From the NCBI GenBank assembly GCA_003513765.1, contig DONT01000004.1, positions 48,144-112,143 of the forward strand: a stretch of DNA of 64,000 nucleotides. Reading direction: 5' to 3'. This DNA is from Jeotgalicoccus sp. (GTDB taxonomy: Bacteria > Bacillota > Bacilli > Staphylococcales > Salinicoccaceae). Every line of letters starts with the position of its first letter. Position 1 is the stretch's first letter. The notes beneath the pieces are model-generated. The model did not search any database, was not told the DNA's origin, and saw only the letters and a list, made by a program, of their open reading frames with translations. Below, piece by piece: positions 9,200 through 16,318 of this stretch. A program made the position numbers and the translations under genes.

Positions 9200-9253
9200 T
9201 GGTAAATTTTATGCTATCATAGATGTATTAGTTTGATTAAAGGGTGTGCGTCT

Positions 9254-9589
9254 ATGATTACGATTGATCATATGAACTTTGAACTCGTGGAAAATTACCG
9301 CGATGCATTTGATGAAGAGATATTTATTGAAAAATACAGTGAATTACTGAACAAGTACGATTATATCGTCGGTGATGTCGGTTATGAAAAATTGAGACTT
9401 GCCGGTTTTTATAGAAATGGAAAACGTAAAGTTGAACCGGATAAAAGGGTCAATGCCATCGAGGAGTATTTAAATGAATACTGCAACTTTGGATGTGCGT
9501 ACTTTATTTTACGAAAAGTTTCAAAACACGAATTGCAGGACCAGGCTGAAGAGCCTGGTGAAGAAGTTCAGGAAGAGGCCGGCTCATAG
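9254..9589 (+). CDS. YutD family protein (DUF1027)
   Basis: 111 residues from the ATG at 9254, which has AGGGTG seven bases upstream; an in-frame TTG at 9233 would put that ribosome site inside the coding region and is rejected. The core ENYRDAFDEEIFIEKYSELLNKYDYIVGDVGYEKLRLAGFY-type segment (about residues 12-50) is typical of YutD, followed by a conserved CNFGCAYFILRK (about 77-88). Function unknown across the family. Downstream residues are acidic and low complexity. Its stop codon sits in the loop of its own terminator. Confidence 0.88.
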   Translation: MITIDHMNFELVENYRDAFDEEIFIEKYSELLNKYDYIVGDVGYEKLRLAGFYRNGKRKVEPDKRVNAIEEYLNEYCNFGCAYFILRKVSKHELQDQAEEPGEEVQEEAGS

Positions 9590-9605
9590 TGACCGGCCTC
9601 TTTTG
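9574..9605 (+). terminator. Terminator overlapping the yutD stop codon
   Basis: 9-bp stem AGAGGCCGG (9574-9582) and CCGGCCTCT (9593-9601), T run to 9604. The TAG stop at 9587-9589 lies in the 10-base loop, so coding sequence forms half the hairpin. Confidence 0.88.
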
Positions 9606-9664
9606 CTTATCCGGACAGAGGCATATGATATGATAAGAGAGAATAATAATGATGAGGTGTAGAA

Positions 9665-10093
9665 ATGTATTTTGTAGATAAAAAACTTTTAAACAAGCGT
9701 CTCGACTACATTGAAAGACTGTCAGAAACGATTGATACTGATAATAATCTTGCGCTTGAAAGATCCTGTCACATGCTTATCGAAGCGACAGTCGACGTAG
9801 GTAATATGATTATTGATGCATTTATCTTAAGAGATCCGGGTAACTATCAGGATGTGCTTGATATTCTGGCTCAGGAAAAAGTAATCGGACCTGAAGATGC
9901 AGAGAAGTTTAAAAATACGCTGAAGTGGAGAAAAGAGCTGACGAGAAACTATCAGTCGGTGGATCACGAAGCAATGCGTGCAGATTTTAAAGAGAACATC
10001 AGTGCTTATAAAGATTTTAAAAAGAGTATTGAGTACTTTTACAAAAACGATCCGCAGGCCGTAACGGCATTCAGCGGGGATGACAATGTATAA
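9665..10093 (+). CDS. DUF86 / HepT-like protein (YutE-type) with altered RNase motif
   Basis: 142 residues, all-helical, matching DUF86 (PF01934), the family of HepT toxins. Active HepT RNases carry R-x4-6-H-x-Y; here the corresponding stretch is R89-KELT-R94-N-Y96, so the catalytic His is replaced by Arg. No MNT/MntA nucleotidyltransferase antitoxin gene flanks it; instead it sits in a conserved yutD-yutE-yutF housekeeping cluster and overlaps the next gene by 8 bases. I infer an orphan, probably non-toxic member. Ribosome site GAGGTGT just upstream of the ATG. Confidence 0.85.
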   Translation: MYFVDKKLLNKRLDYIERLSETIDTDNNLALERSCHMLIEATVDVGNMIIDAFILRDPGNYQDVLDILAQEKVIGPEDAEKFKNTLKWRKELTRNYQSVDHEAMRADFKENISAYKDFKKSIEYFYKNDPQAVTAFSGDDNV

Positions 10094-10847
10094 AGGATAT
10101 TTAATCGATCTTGATGGCACGATGTTTAACGGTAACGCGGTCATTGAGGGTGCTGTTAATTTTATCGACCGTTTAAACGATTCAGGTGTTCCCTATTTAT
10201 TTCTGACGAATAATGCGACCAGACATCCTGAAGAAATTCTTGAAAAGTTTGAGACAATGGGATTTACAACGACAGTAAATCATATTTACACGTCGGCAGC
10301 TGCAATGAAAAGCTATCTTGAACAGGAATTCAATTCACCAGAAGTATATTTAGTCGGTACTGACAGTTTTAAAAACACGCTGACTAAAGATGGCAGCATT
10401 GCATTAACTGATACAGCACCGGATGCGGTCGTTATGGGGCTCGATACATCAATTACGTTTGATAAAATTATTACGGCCTGCCGGCTGATTCAGGAAGGTG
10501 CGCGTTTTCTTGCGACAAATCCTGATATAAAGATTAAAACTGATTTTGGTTTTTCTCCGGGGAACGGCTCATTCGTAAAACTTGTCAGTGAAGTCACTGG
10601 AGTCGAACCTGTCATTACAGGAAAGCCCAGCCGTTATATTTTAGAAGGTGCTTTAGCACGATTAAATTTGCTGCCGGGTGAAGCGGTAATGATCGGTGAT
10701 AATTACGATACTGATATTTTAACGGGAATTAACGGCGGACTGGATACAATTCATGTCGGTACAGGTGTGCATTCTAAAGAAGACGTAATGGCTAAAGAAA
10801 TACCGCCTTCGCATGTAATTGATACGCTGTACGATTGGCAGCTGTAA
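10086..10847 (+). CDS. NagD-type HAD-IIA phosphatase (YutF family, TIGR01457-like)
   Basis: 253 residues. HAD motif I DLDGT at D8-T12, motif II FLTNN (about 39-43), and C-terminal motif GDNYDTDI (about 206-213) identify a HAD subfamily IIA phosphatase of the p-nitrophenyl phosphatase/NagD group. Substrate unknown; related enzymes act on sugar or nucleotide monophosphates. Two in-frame ATGs occur: 10080 lies immediately behind the GGGG ribosome site, 10086 has a six-base spacer and is preferred. Either way the gene overlaps the DUF86 gene. The gene ends at a strong terminator that also contains the bioY operator. Confidence 0.87.
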   Translation: MYKGYLIDLDGTMFNGNAVIEGAVNFIDRLNDSGVPYLFLTNNATRHPEEILEKFETMGFTTTVNHIYTSAAAMKSYLEQEFNSPEVYLVGTDSFKNTLTKDGSIALTDTAPDAVVMGLDTSITFDKIITACRLIQEGARFLATNPDIKIKTDFGFSPGNGSFVKLVSEVTGVEPVITGKPSRYILEGALARLNLLPGEAVMIGDNYDTDILTGINGGLDTIHVGTGVHSKEDVMAKEIPPSHVIDTLYDWQL

Positions 10848-10856
10848 ATTTAAGTG

Positions 10857-10906
10857 AACTCTCGTGTTAACCGCTAATAAATTTAGGTTAACACGAGAGT
10901 TTTTTC
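10857..10906 (+). terminator. Terminator of the NagD-type gene, containing the bioY BirA operator
   Basis: Perfect 16-bp stem from AACTCTCGTGTTAACC (10857-10872) and GGTTAACACGAGAGTT (10886-10901), 13-base loop, then six T. The inner stem is the BirA operator described separately. Confidence 0.95.
10865..10893 (+). promoter_or_regulatory. BirA operator upstream of bioY
   Basis: TGTTAAC (10865-10871), 15-base spacer, GTTAACA (10887-10893): the inverted repeat and spacing of the Firmicute biotin-repressor site. The right half-site overlaps the -35 hexamer TTAACA (10888-10893), so holo-BirA binding would block the bioY promoter. Confidence 0.88.
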
Positions 10907-10916
10907 CTGTTATGAT
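10888..10916 (+). promoter_or_regulatory. bioY promoter
   Basis: TTAACA (10888-10893), 17-base spacer, TATGAT (10911-10916). The -35 box is part of the BirA right half-site and lies in the 3' arm of the upstream terminator. Confidence 0.75.
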
Positions 10917-10946
10917 ATAACTAATCAAAATTACAGGAGTCATAAT

Positions 10947-11477
10947 ATGAAAACTAAACATCTTGTTTTTGCTGCGTTATTTACTGGACTGATTGCTGTC
11001 GGTGCACAAATCAGAATTCCTATCGGCCCTGTACCATTTACGCTGCAGGTGCCGATGGTACTCTTAGCCGGCCTGCTGCTCGGGAAGAAATTGGGGTTAA
11101 TTTCAATTACAGTCTATATATTTATCGGCCTGATTGGTATTCCTGTCTTTGCAGGTCCCGGCGGCTTAGGATCCCTCATATCGCCGTCATTCGGATTCGT
11201 GCTCGGTTTCATTCCAGGTGTGGTGATTACAGCGGCCGGCGGCAATGAACATACCGGACGGATGATTACCTTTACGCTTTTAGGCATGGGGGCTATATTT
11301 ATATGCGGCGTACTTTATTTCTCATTTATTATGAATATAGTGATTGGGTCACCGATGTCCCTGATGGAAATATTAATGGCTGCGGTCGTACCGTTTTTAA
11401 TTAAGGATGTTATACTCGCAGTCTTAACGGTCATGTTTGCGAAGACCTTAACACAGAGAGGGCTTATGCTGGCATAA
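10947..11477 (+). CDS. bioY: Biotin ECF transporter substrate-binding protein BioY
   Basis: 176 residues, six membrane helices, with the BioY hallmarks GAQIRIPIGPVPFTLQ (about 20-35) and the glycine-rich GIPVFAGPGGLGSLISPSFGF region (about 66-86). BioY is the S component that captures biotin for the ECF energizing module, whose EcfAAT genes are not here. It is a single gene behind a BirA operator, so it should be derepressed when biotin is scarce. RBS CAGGAG lies just upstream of the ATG. Confidence 0.95.
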   Translation: MKTKHLVFAALFTGLIAVGAQIRIPIGPVPFTLQVPMVLLAGLLLGKKLGLISITVYIFIGLIGIPVFAGPGGLGSLISPSFGFVLGFIPGVVITAAGGNEHTGRMITFTLLGMGAIFICGVLYFSFIMNIVIGSPMSLMEILMAAVVPFLIKDVILAVLTVMFAKTLTQRGLMLA

Positions 11478-11518
11478 AATAGGACTTTCAAATGATGGAT
11501 TTTTAAGAGGATTTCTAT

Positions 11519-11524
11519 TATAAT
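11519..11524 (+). promoter_or_regulatory. -10 box upstream of the nfu gene
   Basis: Perfect TATAAT 47 bases before the start codon; the -35 region is weak (near 11496-11501). Confidence 0.4.
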
Positions 11525-11570
11525 GTACTGTATATAGAAAATGCTCATAAATTGATTGGAGTGAAGTATA

Positions 11571-11813
11571 ATGGCAGTCAGTCAGGATACAATGTATGAA
11601 CAAGTTGAAGAAGTATTAGATAAATTACGTCCCTTCCTTCTGCGCGATGGCGGAGACGTTGAACTCGTAGATGTAGAAGACGGTATTGTGAAGCTCAGAC
11701 TTCTAGGCGCATGCGGAACATGCCCAAGTTCAACGATTACTCTTAAAGCCGGTATCGAACGTGCACTTCTCGAAGAAGTACCAGGTTTTGTAGAAATCGA
11801 GCAAGTGTTTTAA
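11571..11813 (+). CDS. nfu: NifU C-terminal-domain Fe-S scaffold/carrier (Nfu, YutI-like)
   Basis: 80 residues comprising only the Nfu domain, with the cluster-binding C48-G-T-C51 inside GACGTCPSS. Single-domain Nfu proteins carry [4Fe-4S] clusters from the SUF machinery to client apoproteins. Acidic N-terminal helix and full-length domain are intact. It stands next to YuzB and an IscA-type protein, so this is a small Fe-S maturation neighbourhood, with another cluster factor (DUF59) at 47.5 kb. Own promoter and a strong terminator. Confidence 0.92.
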   Translation: MAVSQDTMYEQVEEVLDKLRPFLLRDGGDVELVDVEDGIVKLRLLGACGTCPSSTITLKAGIERALLEEVPGFVEIEQVF

Positions 11814-11819
11814 ATCGCA

Positions 11820-11849
11820 GCCAGAGACGCCACGTCTCTGGCTTTTTTT
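11820..11849 (+). terminator. Terminator after nfu
   Basis: Perfect 10-bp GC-rich stem GCCAGAGACG/CGTCTCTGGC, three-base loop, seven T. Confidence 0.96.
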
Positions 11850-11875
11850 ATTTTTTAAGGTGAGGAGCATGATCA

Positions 11876-12121
11876 ATGTATACAATTGTAGAGTTTTGCA
11901 ACGCTAATATGCAAAAAGGAACTCATGATGTGTACGTTCAGCTGGATAAAAATCCGGCAATCGATGTTGTCGATTATGAATGCACAAATAATTGCGGTTT
12001 GTGCAGTAAAAGTTTTTTCGTTCTCGTAGACGGGGAAATCGTAGCTGCTAAAAATAATGACCAGCTTCTTGAAAAAACTTATAAGCGGATCGACAAAAAT
12101 AATCAGGCATTTGATGAGTGA
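11876..12121 (+). CDS. YuzB family protein (DUF1450)
   Basis: 81 residues with Cys8 and the cluster of C36-x3-C40-x2-C43 inside YECTNNCGLCSKSFF, the conserved cysteine pattern of YuzB/DUF1450. The spacing resembles a ferredoxin-type or thioredoxin-like metal site, but function is not known. The family is found beside NDH-2 and Fe-S genes in many Bacillota, and here it lies between nfu and the IscA-type gene, so a redox or cluster-related role is a reasonable guess. Start ATG with GGTGAGGAG upstream. Confidence 0.88.
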   Translation: MYTIVEFCNANMQKGTHDVYVQLDKNPAIDVVDYECTNNCGLCSKSFFVLVDGEIVAAKNNDQLLEKTYKRIDKNNQAFDE

Positions 12122-12209
12122 ACTCATCATTGGTACTAACGTTTTCCGTGTAGTATAATTAGGATATTGAGATTTTTGTAACAAAGTATTTAGAACAGGA
12201 GTGATTTTT

Positions 12210-12569
12210 ATGTCATCAGTAACACTGACAGAAAGTGCGGCGTACGAAGTTAAAGATATGCTGGAAGCAAATGACATGTCGGAAGGTTTCCTGCGTTTTA
12301 AAATTCAAGGCGGAGGCTGTACGGGATTAACGTACGGTATGGCTGCAGAAAGTGAAGCATCGGAAAAGGATGAAGTATTCGAATTTCACGGTGTTAAAAT
12401 GCTCGTTGCCAAAATGGATCTGCCTGTTGTAGACGGTACTGTGATTGATTTTAAACAGTCGCTTATCGGCGGCGGTTTTACGATTGAAAATCCGAATGCA
12501 AGCTTGTCATGCGGCTGCGGTTCGTCATTTAGAACTAAAGCAAATGCCGGTGCTCCGGGAGACTGTTAA
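12210..12569 (+). CDS. HesB/IscA/ErpA-type Fe-S cluster assembly protein (SufA/YutM-like)
   Basis: 119 residues with the three A-type carrier cysteines C37 (in GGGCTGLTY) and C101-G-C103 (in CGCGSSF), the ligands for cluster transfer. Length and motifs match ErpA/SufA-type proteins. It delivers clusters to target enzymes. The ATG at 12210 is preferred: an in-frame GTG at 12201 overlaps the AGGAGTG ribosome site. It precedes the NADH dehydrogenase gene but a promoter lies between them. Confidence 0.92.
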   Translation: MSSVTLTESAAYEVKDMLEANDMSEGFLRFKIQGGGCTGLTYGMAAESEASEKDEVFEFHGVKMLVAKMDLPVVDGTVIDFKQSLIGGGFTIENPNASLSCGCGSSFRTKANAGAPGDC

Positions 12570-12575
12570 AATTAG

Positions 12576-12589
12576 TGAAAACGCTTGAA
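12576..12589 (+). promoter_or_regulatory. cre-like site overlapping the ndh -35 box
   Basis: TGAAAACGCTTGAA matches the CcpA consensus TGWAARCGYTWNCW at 13 of 14 positions (A for C at position 13). It overlaps a TTGAAA -35 box at 12585-12590. Confidence 0.6.
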
Positions 12590-12612
12590 ATATTAACATT
12601 TAGTGCTAATAT
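12585..12612 (+). promoter_or_regulatory. ndh promoter
   Basis: TTGAAA (12585-12590), 16-base spacer, TAATAT (12607-12612). The start codon is 73 bases further on, preceded by GGGAAGGA. Confidence 0.55.
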
Positions 12613-12684
12613 ATAAACTGGTATAGAAACTGATATAACAGTTTAAAACATATAAAACTTATTCGCTGGGAAGGAAAATAAATT

Positions 12685-13896
12685 ATGAGCTATGAAAGAA
12701 AAAAAGTTTTAGTACTTGGTGCCGGTTATGCAGGTTTATCTACAGTTAGTAAACTGCAGAAAATTATAGGAGTCCAGGAAGCGGACATTACTTTAATTAA
12801 CAAAAATGAATACCACTATGAATCTACTTGGCTGCACGAAACTGCGGCAGGTTCAATGAACTGGGAAGACGGTGTTTATCCGATTGCTAAAGTAGTCGAT
12901 AACATGAAAGTACGTTTTATCCCTGCAGAAGTAACTAAAATTAACCGCGACCAGCAGGTTGTTGAAACAACTCAAGGCGATTTCGAATTCGATACGCTGG
13001 TTGTGGCACTAGGATTTGAAAGTGAATCATTCGGCATTAAAGGAATGGACGAATTTGCAACGACAATCGTCAGCCCTGAAACTGCTGTAACAACTCGCGA
13101 AGAAATTGAACAGAACTTTATCAAATACAAAACTTCAAAAGACCCTAAAGATCTTTCTATTCTTGTCGGCGGCGCAGGATTTACCGGTGTTGAATTCCTT
13201 GGTGAACTTGTTGAAACATTACCTGAGCTGTGCAAAATACACGGTATCGACTACAACGACGTGAAGATTACGTGTGTAGAAGCAATGCCGTCTATGCTGC
13301 CGATGTTCTCGGATGAATTAACTCAGTACGCAGTTAATTTCCTTGAATCACGCGGTGTTGAATTTATGCTTGGTACTGCAATTGTTGCAGCAAATGAAAA
13401 TGGTTTCGTTGTTAAAGTTAATGAAGAAGAAGTTCAGCTTGAAGCTTCAAGTGTCGTATGGACAGCGGGTGTACGCGGTTCACGTCTGATGGAAGAATCA
13501 TTTGAAGGTGTTAAACGCGGACGTATCGTCGTTAAAGAAGATTTAACAATTGACGGTTATCCGAATATCTTTGCAATCGGTGACGTTGCAGCTGTAATGA
13601 ATGGTACTGGCGAAAACGCCCGTCCATATCCGACAACTGCTCAAATCGCAATGCAATTAGGTGAACACACTGCTAAAAATATTAAACTTAACTTAAATGG
13701 CGAGAAAATGGAGTCATTCTCTTATGACGATAAAGGAACAGTATGTTCACTTGGGTCTAAAGATGGAATCGGCGTAGTTTTTGGCCGTGAAATTAAAGGT
13801 AAATCAGCTTCATTCATGAAGAAAGTCATCGATACTCGTGCAGTACTGAAAATTGGCGGCGCAGTACTAGGTGCAACAAAAGGAAAATTCCTGTAA
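12685..13896 (+). CDS. ndh: Type II NADH:quinone oxidoreductase (NDH-2)
   Basis: 403 residues. FAD-binding Rossmann motif G12-A-G14-Y-A-G17, a second dinucleotide motif GGAGFTGVEF (near residue 160-170) for NADH, and the FAD-contacting FAIGDVAAV stretch (near 295). The C-terminal region is amphipathic, as expected of a monotopic membrane enzyme. It oxidises NADH and reduces menaquinone without pumping protons, feeding the respiratory chain that energises Mnh-dependent Na+ extrusion. Expression may be under CcpA control through the cre-like site. Followed by a hairpin and a YuiB gene. Confidence 0.93.
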   Translation: MSYERKKVLVLGAGYAGLSTVSKLQKIIGVQEADITLINKNEYHYESTWLHETAAGSMNWEDGVYPIAKVVDNMKVRFIPAEVTKINRDQQVVETTQGDFEFDTLVVALGFESESFGIKGMDEFATTIVSPETAVTTREEIEQNFIKYKTSKDPKDLSILVGGAGFTGVEFLGELVETLPELCKIHGIDYNDVKITCVEAMPSMLPMFSDELTQYAVNFLESRGVEFMLGTAIVAANENGFVVKVNEEEVQLEASSVVWTAGVRGSRLMEESFEGVKRGRIVVKEDLTIDGYPNIFAIGDVAAVMNGTGENARPYPTTAQIAMQLGEHTAKNIKLNLNGEKMESFSYDDKGTVCSLGSKDGIGVVFGREIKGKSASFMKKVIDTRAVLKIGGAVLGATKGKFL

Positions 13897-13913
13897 TTTA
13901 AAATCAGCATTAT

Positions 13914-13949
13914 GCATGGGTATATATAATGCCCATGCTTTTATTTTTT
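13914..13949 (+). terminator. Terminator between ndh and the yuiB-like gene
   Basis: 7-bp stem GCATGGG (13914-13920) and CCCATGC (13932-13938), 11-base AT-rich loop, then TTTTATTTTTT. The T run abuts the next gene's GGAGG, so partial read-through is likely. Confidence 0.7.
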
Positions 13950-13962
13950 GGAGGAAACAATT

Positions 13963-14286
13963 ATGGCAATGAATATAGTCCAGCTGTTTATTTCTGTACT
14001 GCTGTACTTCGTCTTATTTTATGGAATCAGTTTTATTCTGAACATGATTTTGAAGATGACTTGGATTATGGCATATGTTTATCCGGTAATTGTGTTATGG
14101 ATAATCGGCAGAGTATCATTATTTGATTACATAGCAAGTCCCGGTGAATCGTTCGGTATTTTATGGGAGAATATCATCGGAATTTCAATATATGATATCG
14201 TCATTCTAGGCAGCGGTTTTATCGGAATTATTTTAGCAGGCATGACAATACGCTACTTAAGAAAAGCAGGTTATCAAATGTTTTAG
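13963..14286 (+). CDS. YuiB-like small membrane protein
   Basis: 107 residues with three predicted membrane helices (about 5-30, 34-52 and 68-95) and a short basic C-terminus (RYLRKAGYQMF). This length and the NILMKMTW-like segment after helix 1 fit YuiB of Bacillus, a protein of unknown function that commonly neighbours NDH-2 genes. Start at the ATG 13963 with GGAGG eight bases upstream; an in-frame TTG at 13948 overlaps that site. It is followed 12 bases later by pepA and is probably cotranscribed with it. Confidence 0.8.
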   Translation: MAMNIVQLFISVLLYFVLFYGISFILNMILKMTWIMAYVYPVIVLWIIGRVSLFDYIASPGESFGILWENIIGISIYDIVILGSGFIGIILAGMTIRYLRKAGYQMF

Positions 14287-14298
14287 GGGGCACACATT

Positions 14299-15789
14299 TT
14301 GAATATTAAATTTGAAGAAAAATACATTGCCGGTGATTCGGCAATTGTGATCGGTTTACCTGAAAATATAAAAGAGCTGAAGAATTTTGATGAACTGGAT
14401 ACATTATTAAATGGTTTGACTGAAGAAATTATTTCGGCAAACGTACTGTCTGATACATTCGGTAAAGTTACAACTACCGGCGTTACTATTCAGCGTCAGT
14501 ACCGTAAAGTTATCGCTGTAGGTTTAGGAGACAGCGGCGAATTAACTGCGCTGAAAGTACAGAAAGCTGTCGGTAAATTATTCCAGTTTATGGCCGGAGA
14601 AAAAGACAGCCAAGCACAGTTTATTTTAGATACATTTGCTTTTGAACCTTTAGAAGTGGCTGATGCAGTGGGCATGATGTCTGCAGTAAGCAATCATGAA
14701 CTGATAGGCTGTGATACAGCGGATAAAAAGCAGTTCCACGATGAATTGGATATCACACTGGTTACAAAAGAAGATGTAAAAGCCGGTTACGATCACGGAG
14801 CAGCACTTGGCAGCAGTATTGTACTTGCGAGAGATTTTGCGACAATGCCGCCTAACTTACTGTATCCGGAAAGTTTTGCGGATGAACTGGCAGTGCAATT
14901 TAAAGAACGCCCATATATAAAAGGTGAAGTAAAAGACTTCGATACGCTCGTTCAGGAAGGATTCGGCCTGCTGACAGCAGTAGGTAAAGCATCTGTTAGA
15001 AAACCGAGACTGGTAACGATTGAATATAAGCATCCTGATGCAAAAAGCGACGCACCAATCGCATTAGTCGGTAAAGGAATTACTTACGACTCAGGCGGCT
15101 ATTCGCTTAAAACACGTACAGGCATGCGCTCAATGAAGTATGATATGAGCGGTGCAGCAAACGTTGCCGGCATGATGGACGCGATATCAAAATTAGAACT
15201 GCCGGTTCATGTTGTTGCAGTGCTTGCACTCGCAGAAAACATGGTGGACGGCAATGGCATGCGTCCTGACGATGTATATCAGTCGCTGTCCGGGAAGACT
15301 GTTGAAGTATCAAATACTGATGCTGAAGGCAGACTTGTGCTGGCAGACGCTGTGTACTACGCTTCAACGACGTATAAACCTAAAGTAATGATGGACTTTG
15401 CAACGCTGACAGGTGCAGTGATACAGGCAATTGGTGCAGACCGTACCGGTGTATTTACAAACCAGGGCAGAAAGTTTATCAATAACCTTTTAATCAGCAG
15501 TAAAGTAACAGGCGAAGACATCTGGCACCTGCCTATGTCAGAACTTGAAGACGACAGAGTAAAACAATCCGATATTGCAGATTTAATTAATGCAGACTTT
15601 AAGCCTGGGGGCGCATCATTTGCCGCTGCATTTATTAACCAGTTTACAGAAGAAACACCGTGGGTACACTTTGATATTGCAGGAACAAGCAATACAACAA
15701 GTACAACACCATTCGCTAAAGCTGGATCGACAGGTGTAATGATCCGTACTATAGTGGACTTAATAGAATCAGGTACGCTGTATGAATAA
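14299..15789 (+). CDS. pepA: Leucyl aminopeptidase (M17 family, PepA)
   Basis: 496 residues. The M17 signature NTDAEGRL at 339-346 and the metal/catalytic lysine and aspartate in GKGITYDSGGYSLK (K259, D264) are intact, as are MKYDMSGAA and GYTDIxxA-like ADLINADFKPGGASFAAAF near the C-terminus. It is a cytosolic, dizinc, probably hexameric exopeptidase that releases N-terminal residues, matching the peptide import by the opp operon in this window. Start is TTG with TAGGGGG eight bases upstream. The next gene begins inside its last codons. Confidence 0.94.
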   Translation: MNIKFEEKYIAGDSAIVIGLPENIKELKNFDELDTLLNGLTEEIISANVLSDTFGKVTTTGVTIQRQYRKVIAVGLGDSGELTALKVQKAVGKLFQFMAGEKDSQAQFILDTFAFEPLEVADAVGMMSAVSNHELIGCDTADKKQFHDELDITLVTKEDVKAGYDHGAALGSSIVLARDFATMPPNLLYPESFADELAVQFKERPYIKGEVKDFDTLVQEGFGLLTAVGKASVRKPRLVTIEYKHPDAKSDAPIALVGKGITYDSGGYSLKTRTGMRSMKYDMSGAANVAGMMDAISKLELPVHVVAVLALAENMVDGNGMRPDDVYQSLSGKTVEVSNTDAEGRLVLADAVYYASTTYKPKVMMDFATLTGAVIQAIGADRTGVFTNQGRKFINNLLISSKVTGEDIWHLPMSELEDDRVKQSDIADLINADFKPGGASFAAAFINQFTEETPWVHFDIAGTSNTTSTTPFAKAGSTGVMIRTIVDLIESGTLYE

Positions 15790-16156
15790 GGGAGTGCTAA
15801 AGACACTTGGCATTACAATTACAGTCGATGAGATTGGCAAATGTGCAGTAGAAATGCCGATTACTGAAAAAGTGCTGCAGCCATTCGGGTATGTGCACGG
15901 CGGAGTGAATGTCCTACTGGCAGAAACTGCAGCAAGCATGGGTGCATTTAAGATGATTGCCGATGATGAGATTGCTTTCGGCATGGAGATCAATGCCAAT
16001 CACTTGAGAGCAAAACGTGAAGGTATACTGACGGCTACTGCACTTTTAAAACACGGCGGTTCAACATCACAGGTATGGGAAATTGAAGTGACTGATGAAC
16101 AAGACAAGCTTGTAGCCTTAAGCAGATGCACCGTGGCAATAAGGAAAAAAAGATAA
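15782..16156 (+). CDS. PaaI-family hotdog-fold thioesterase
   Basis: 124 residues forming one hotdog domain, with the signature HGGVNVLLAETAAS (about 40-53), which holds the helix-start HGG and catalytic acidic residue of PaaI/YbgC-type acyl-CoA thioesterases. MenI-like enzymes that hydrolyse DHNA-CoA belong to this group, so a menaquinone role is possible, but the sequence alone does not decide the substrate. The start overlaps the last eight bases of pepA, so translation is probably coupled. Ends at a strong terminator. Confidence 0.87.
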   Translation: MNKGVLKTLGITITVDEIGKCAVEMPITEKVLQPFGYVHGGVNVLLAETAASMGAFKMIADDEIAFGMEINANHLRAKREGILTATALLKHGGSTSQVWEIEVTDEQDKLVALSRCTVAIRKKR

Positions 16157-16174
16157 GCAGATAAAGACTAGCAG

Positions 16175-16201
16175 GGAATCCGGGTGCGGATTCCTTTTTT
16201 T
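16175..16201 (+). terminator. Terminator after the thioesterase gene
   Basis: Perfect 8-bp stem GGAATCCG/CGGATTCC, GGTG tetraloop, seven T. Confidence 0.94.
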
Positions 16202-16216
16202 GTGTGGTGGTTTCCC

Positions 16217-16280
16217 GGGACTGGCATGATTGAGTTTCATGCGTACCCTGGAACATGAACGCAAAAAATCTATATTAAAC
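16217..16280. repeat. Intergenic repeat element, copy A (GGGACTGGCAT family)
   Basis: Begins GGGACTGGCAT, contains TTTCATGCGTACCC and ends TATTAAAC. A second copy with the same order of blocks lies at 51536-51597. Both lie between convergent genes just downstream of a terminator. See the findings. Confidence 0.6.
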
Positions 16281-16308
16281 AAAAAAACCTCCGGAAAACT
16301 CCGGAGGG
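16281..16308 (-). terminator. Terminator of the mnh operon
   Basis: Read on the minus strand: perfect 8-bp stem CCTCCGGA (16300-16307) with TCCGGAGG (16288-16295), four-base loop, seven T (16281-16287). It lies 11 bases past the mnhG stop. Confidence 0.95.
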
Positions 16309-16318
16309 ATTCAGTATA

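Noticed and set aside
9233..9253. Upstream TTG start for the YutD gene
   Set aside because: It would place the AGGGTG ribosome site inside the gene; the ATG at 9254 has the correct spacing. The same reasoning excludes the upstream starts at 12201, 13948, 29256, 29866, 36648 and 61674.
9665..10847. HepT/MNT toxin-antitoxin system
   Set aside because: No nucleotidyltransferase partner, catalytic His absent, and the neighbour is a HAD phosphatase in a conserved housekeeping cluster.
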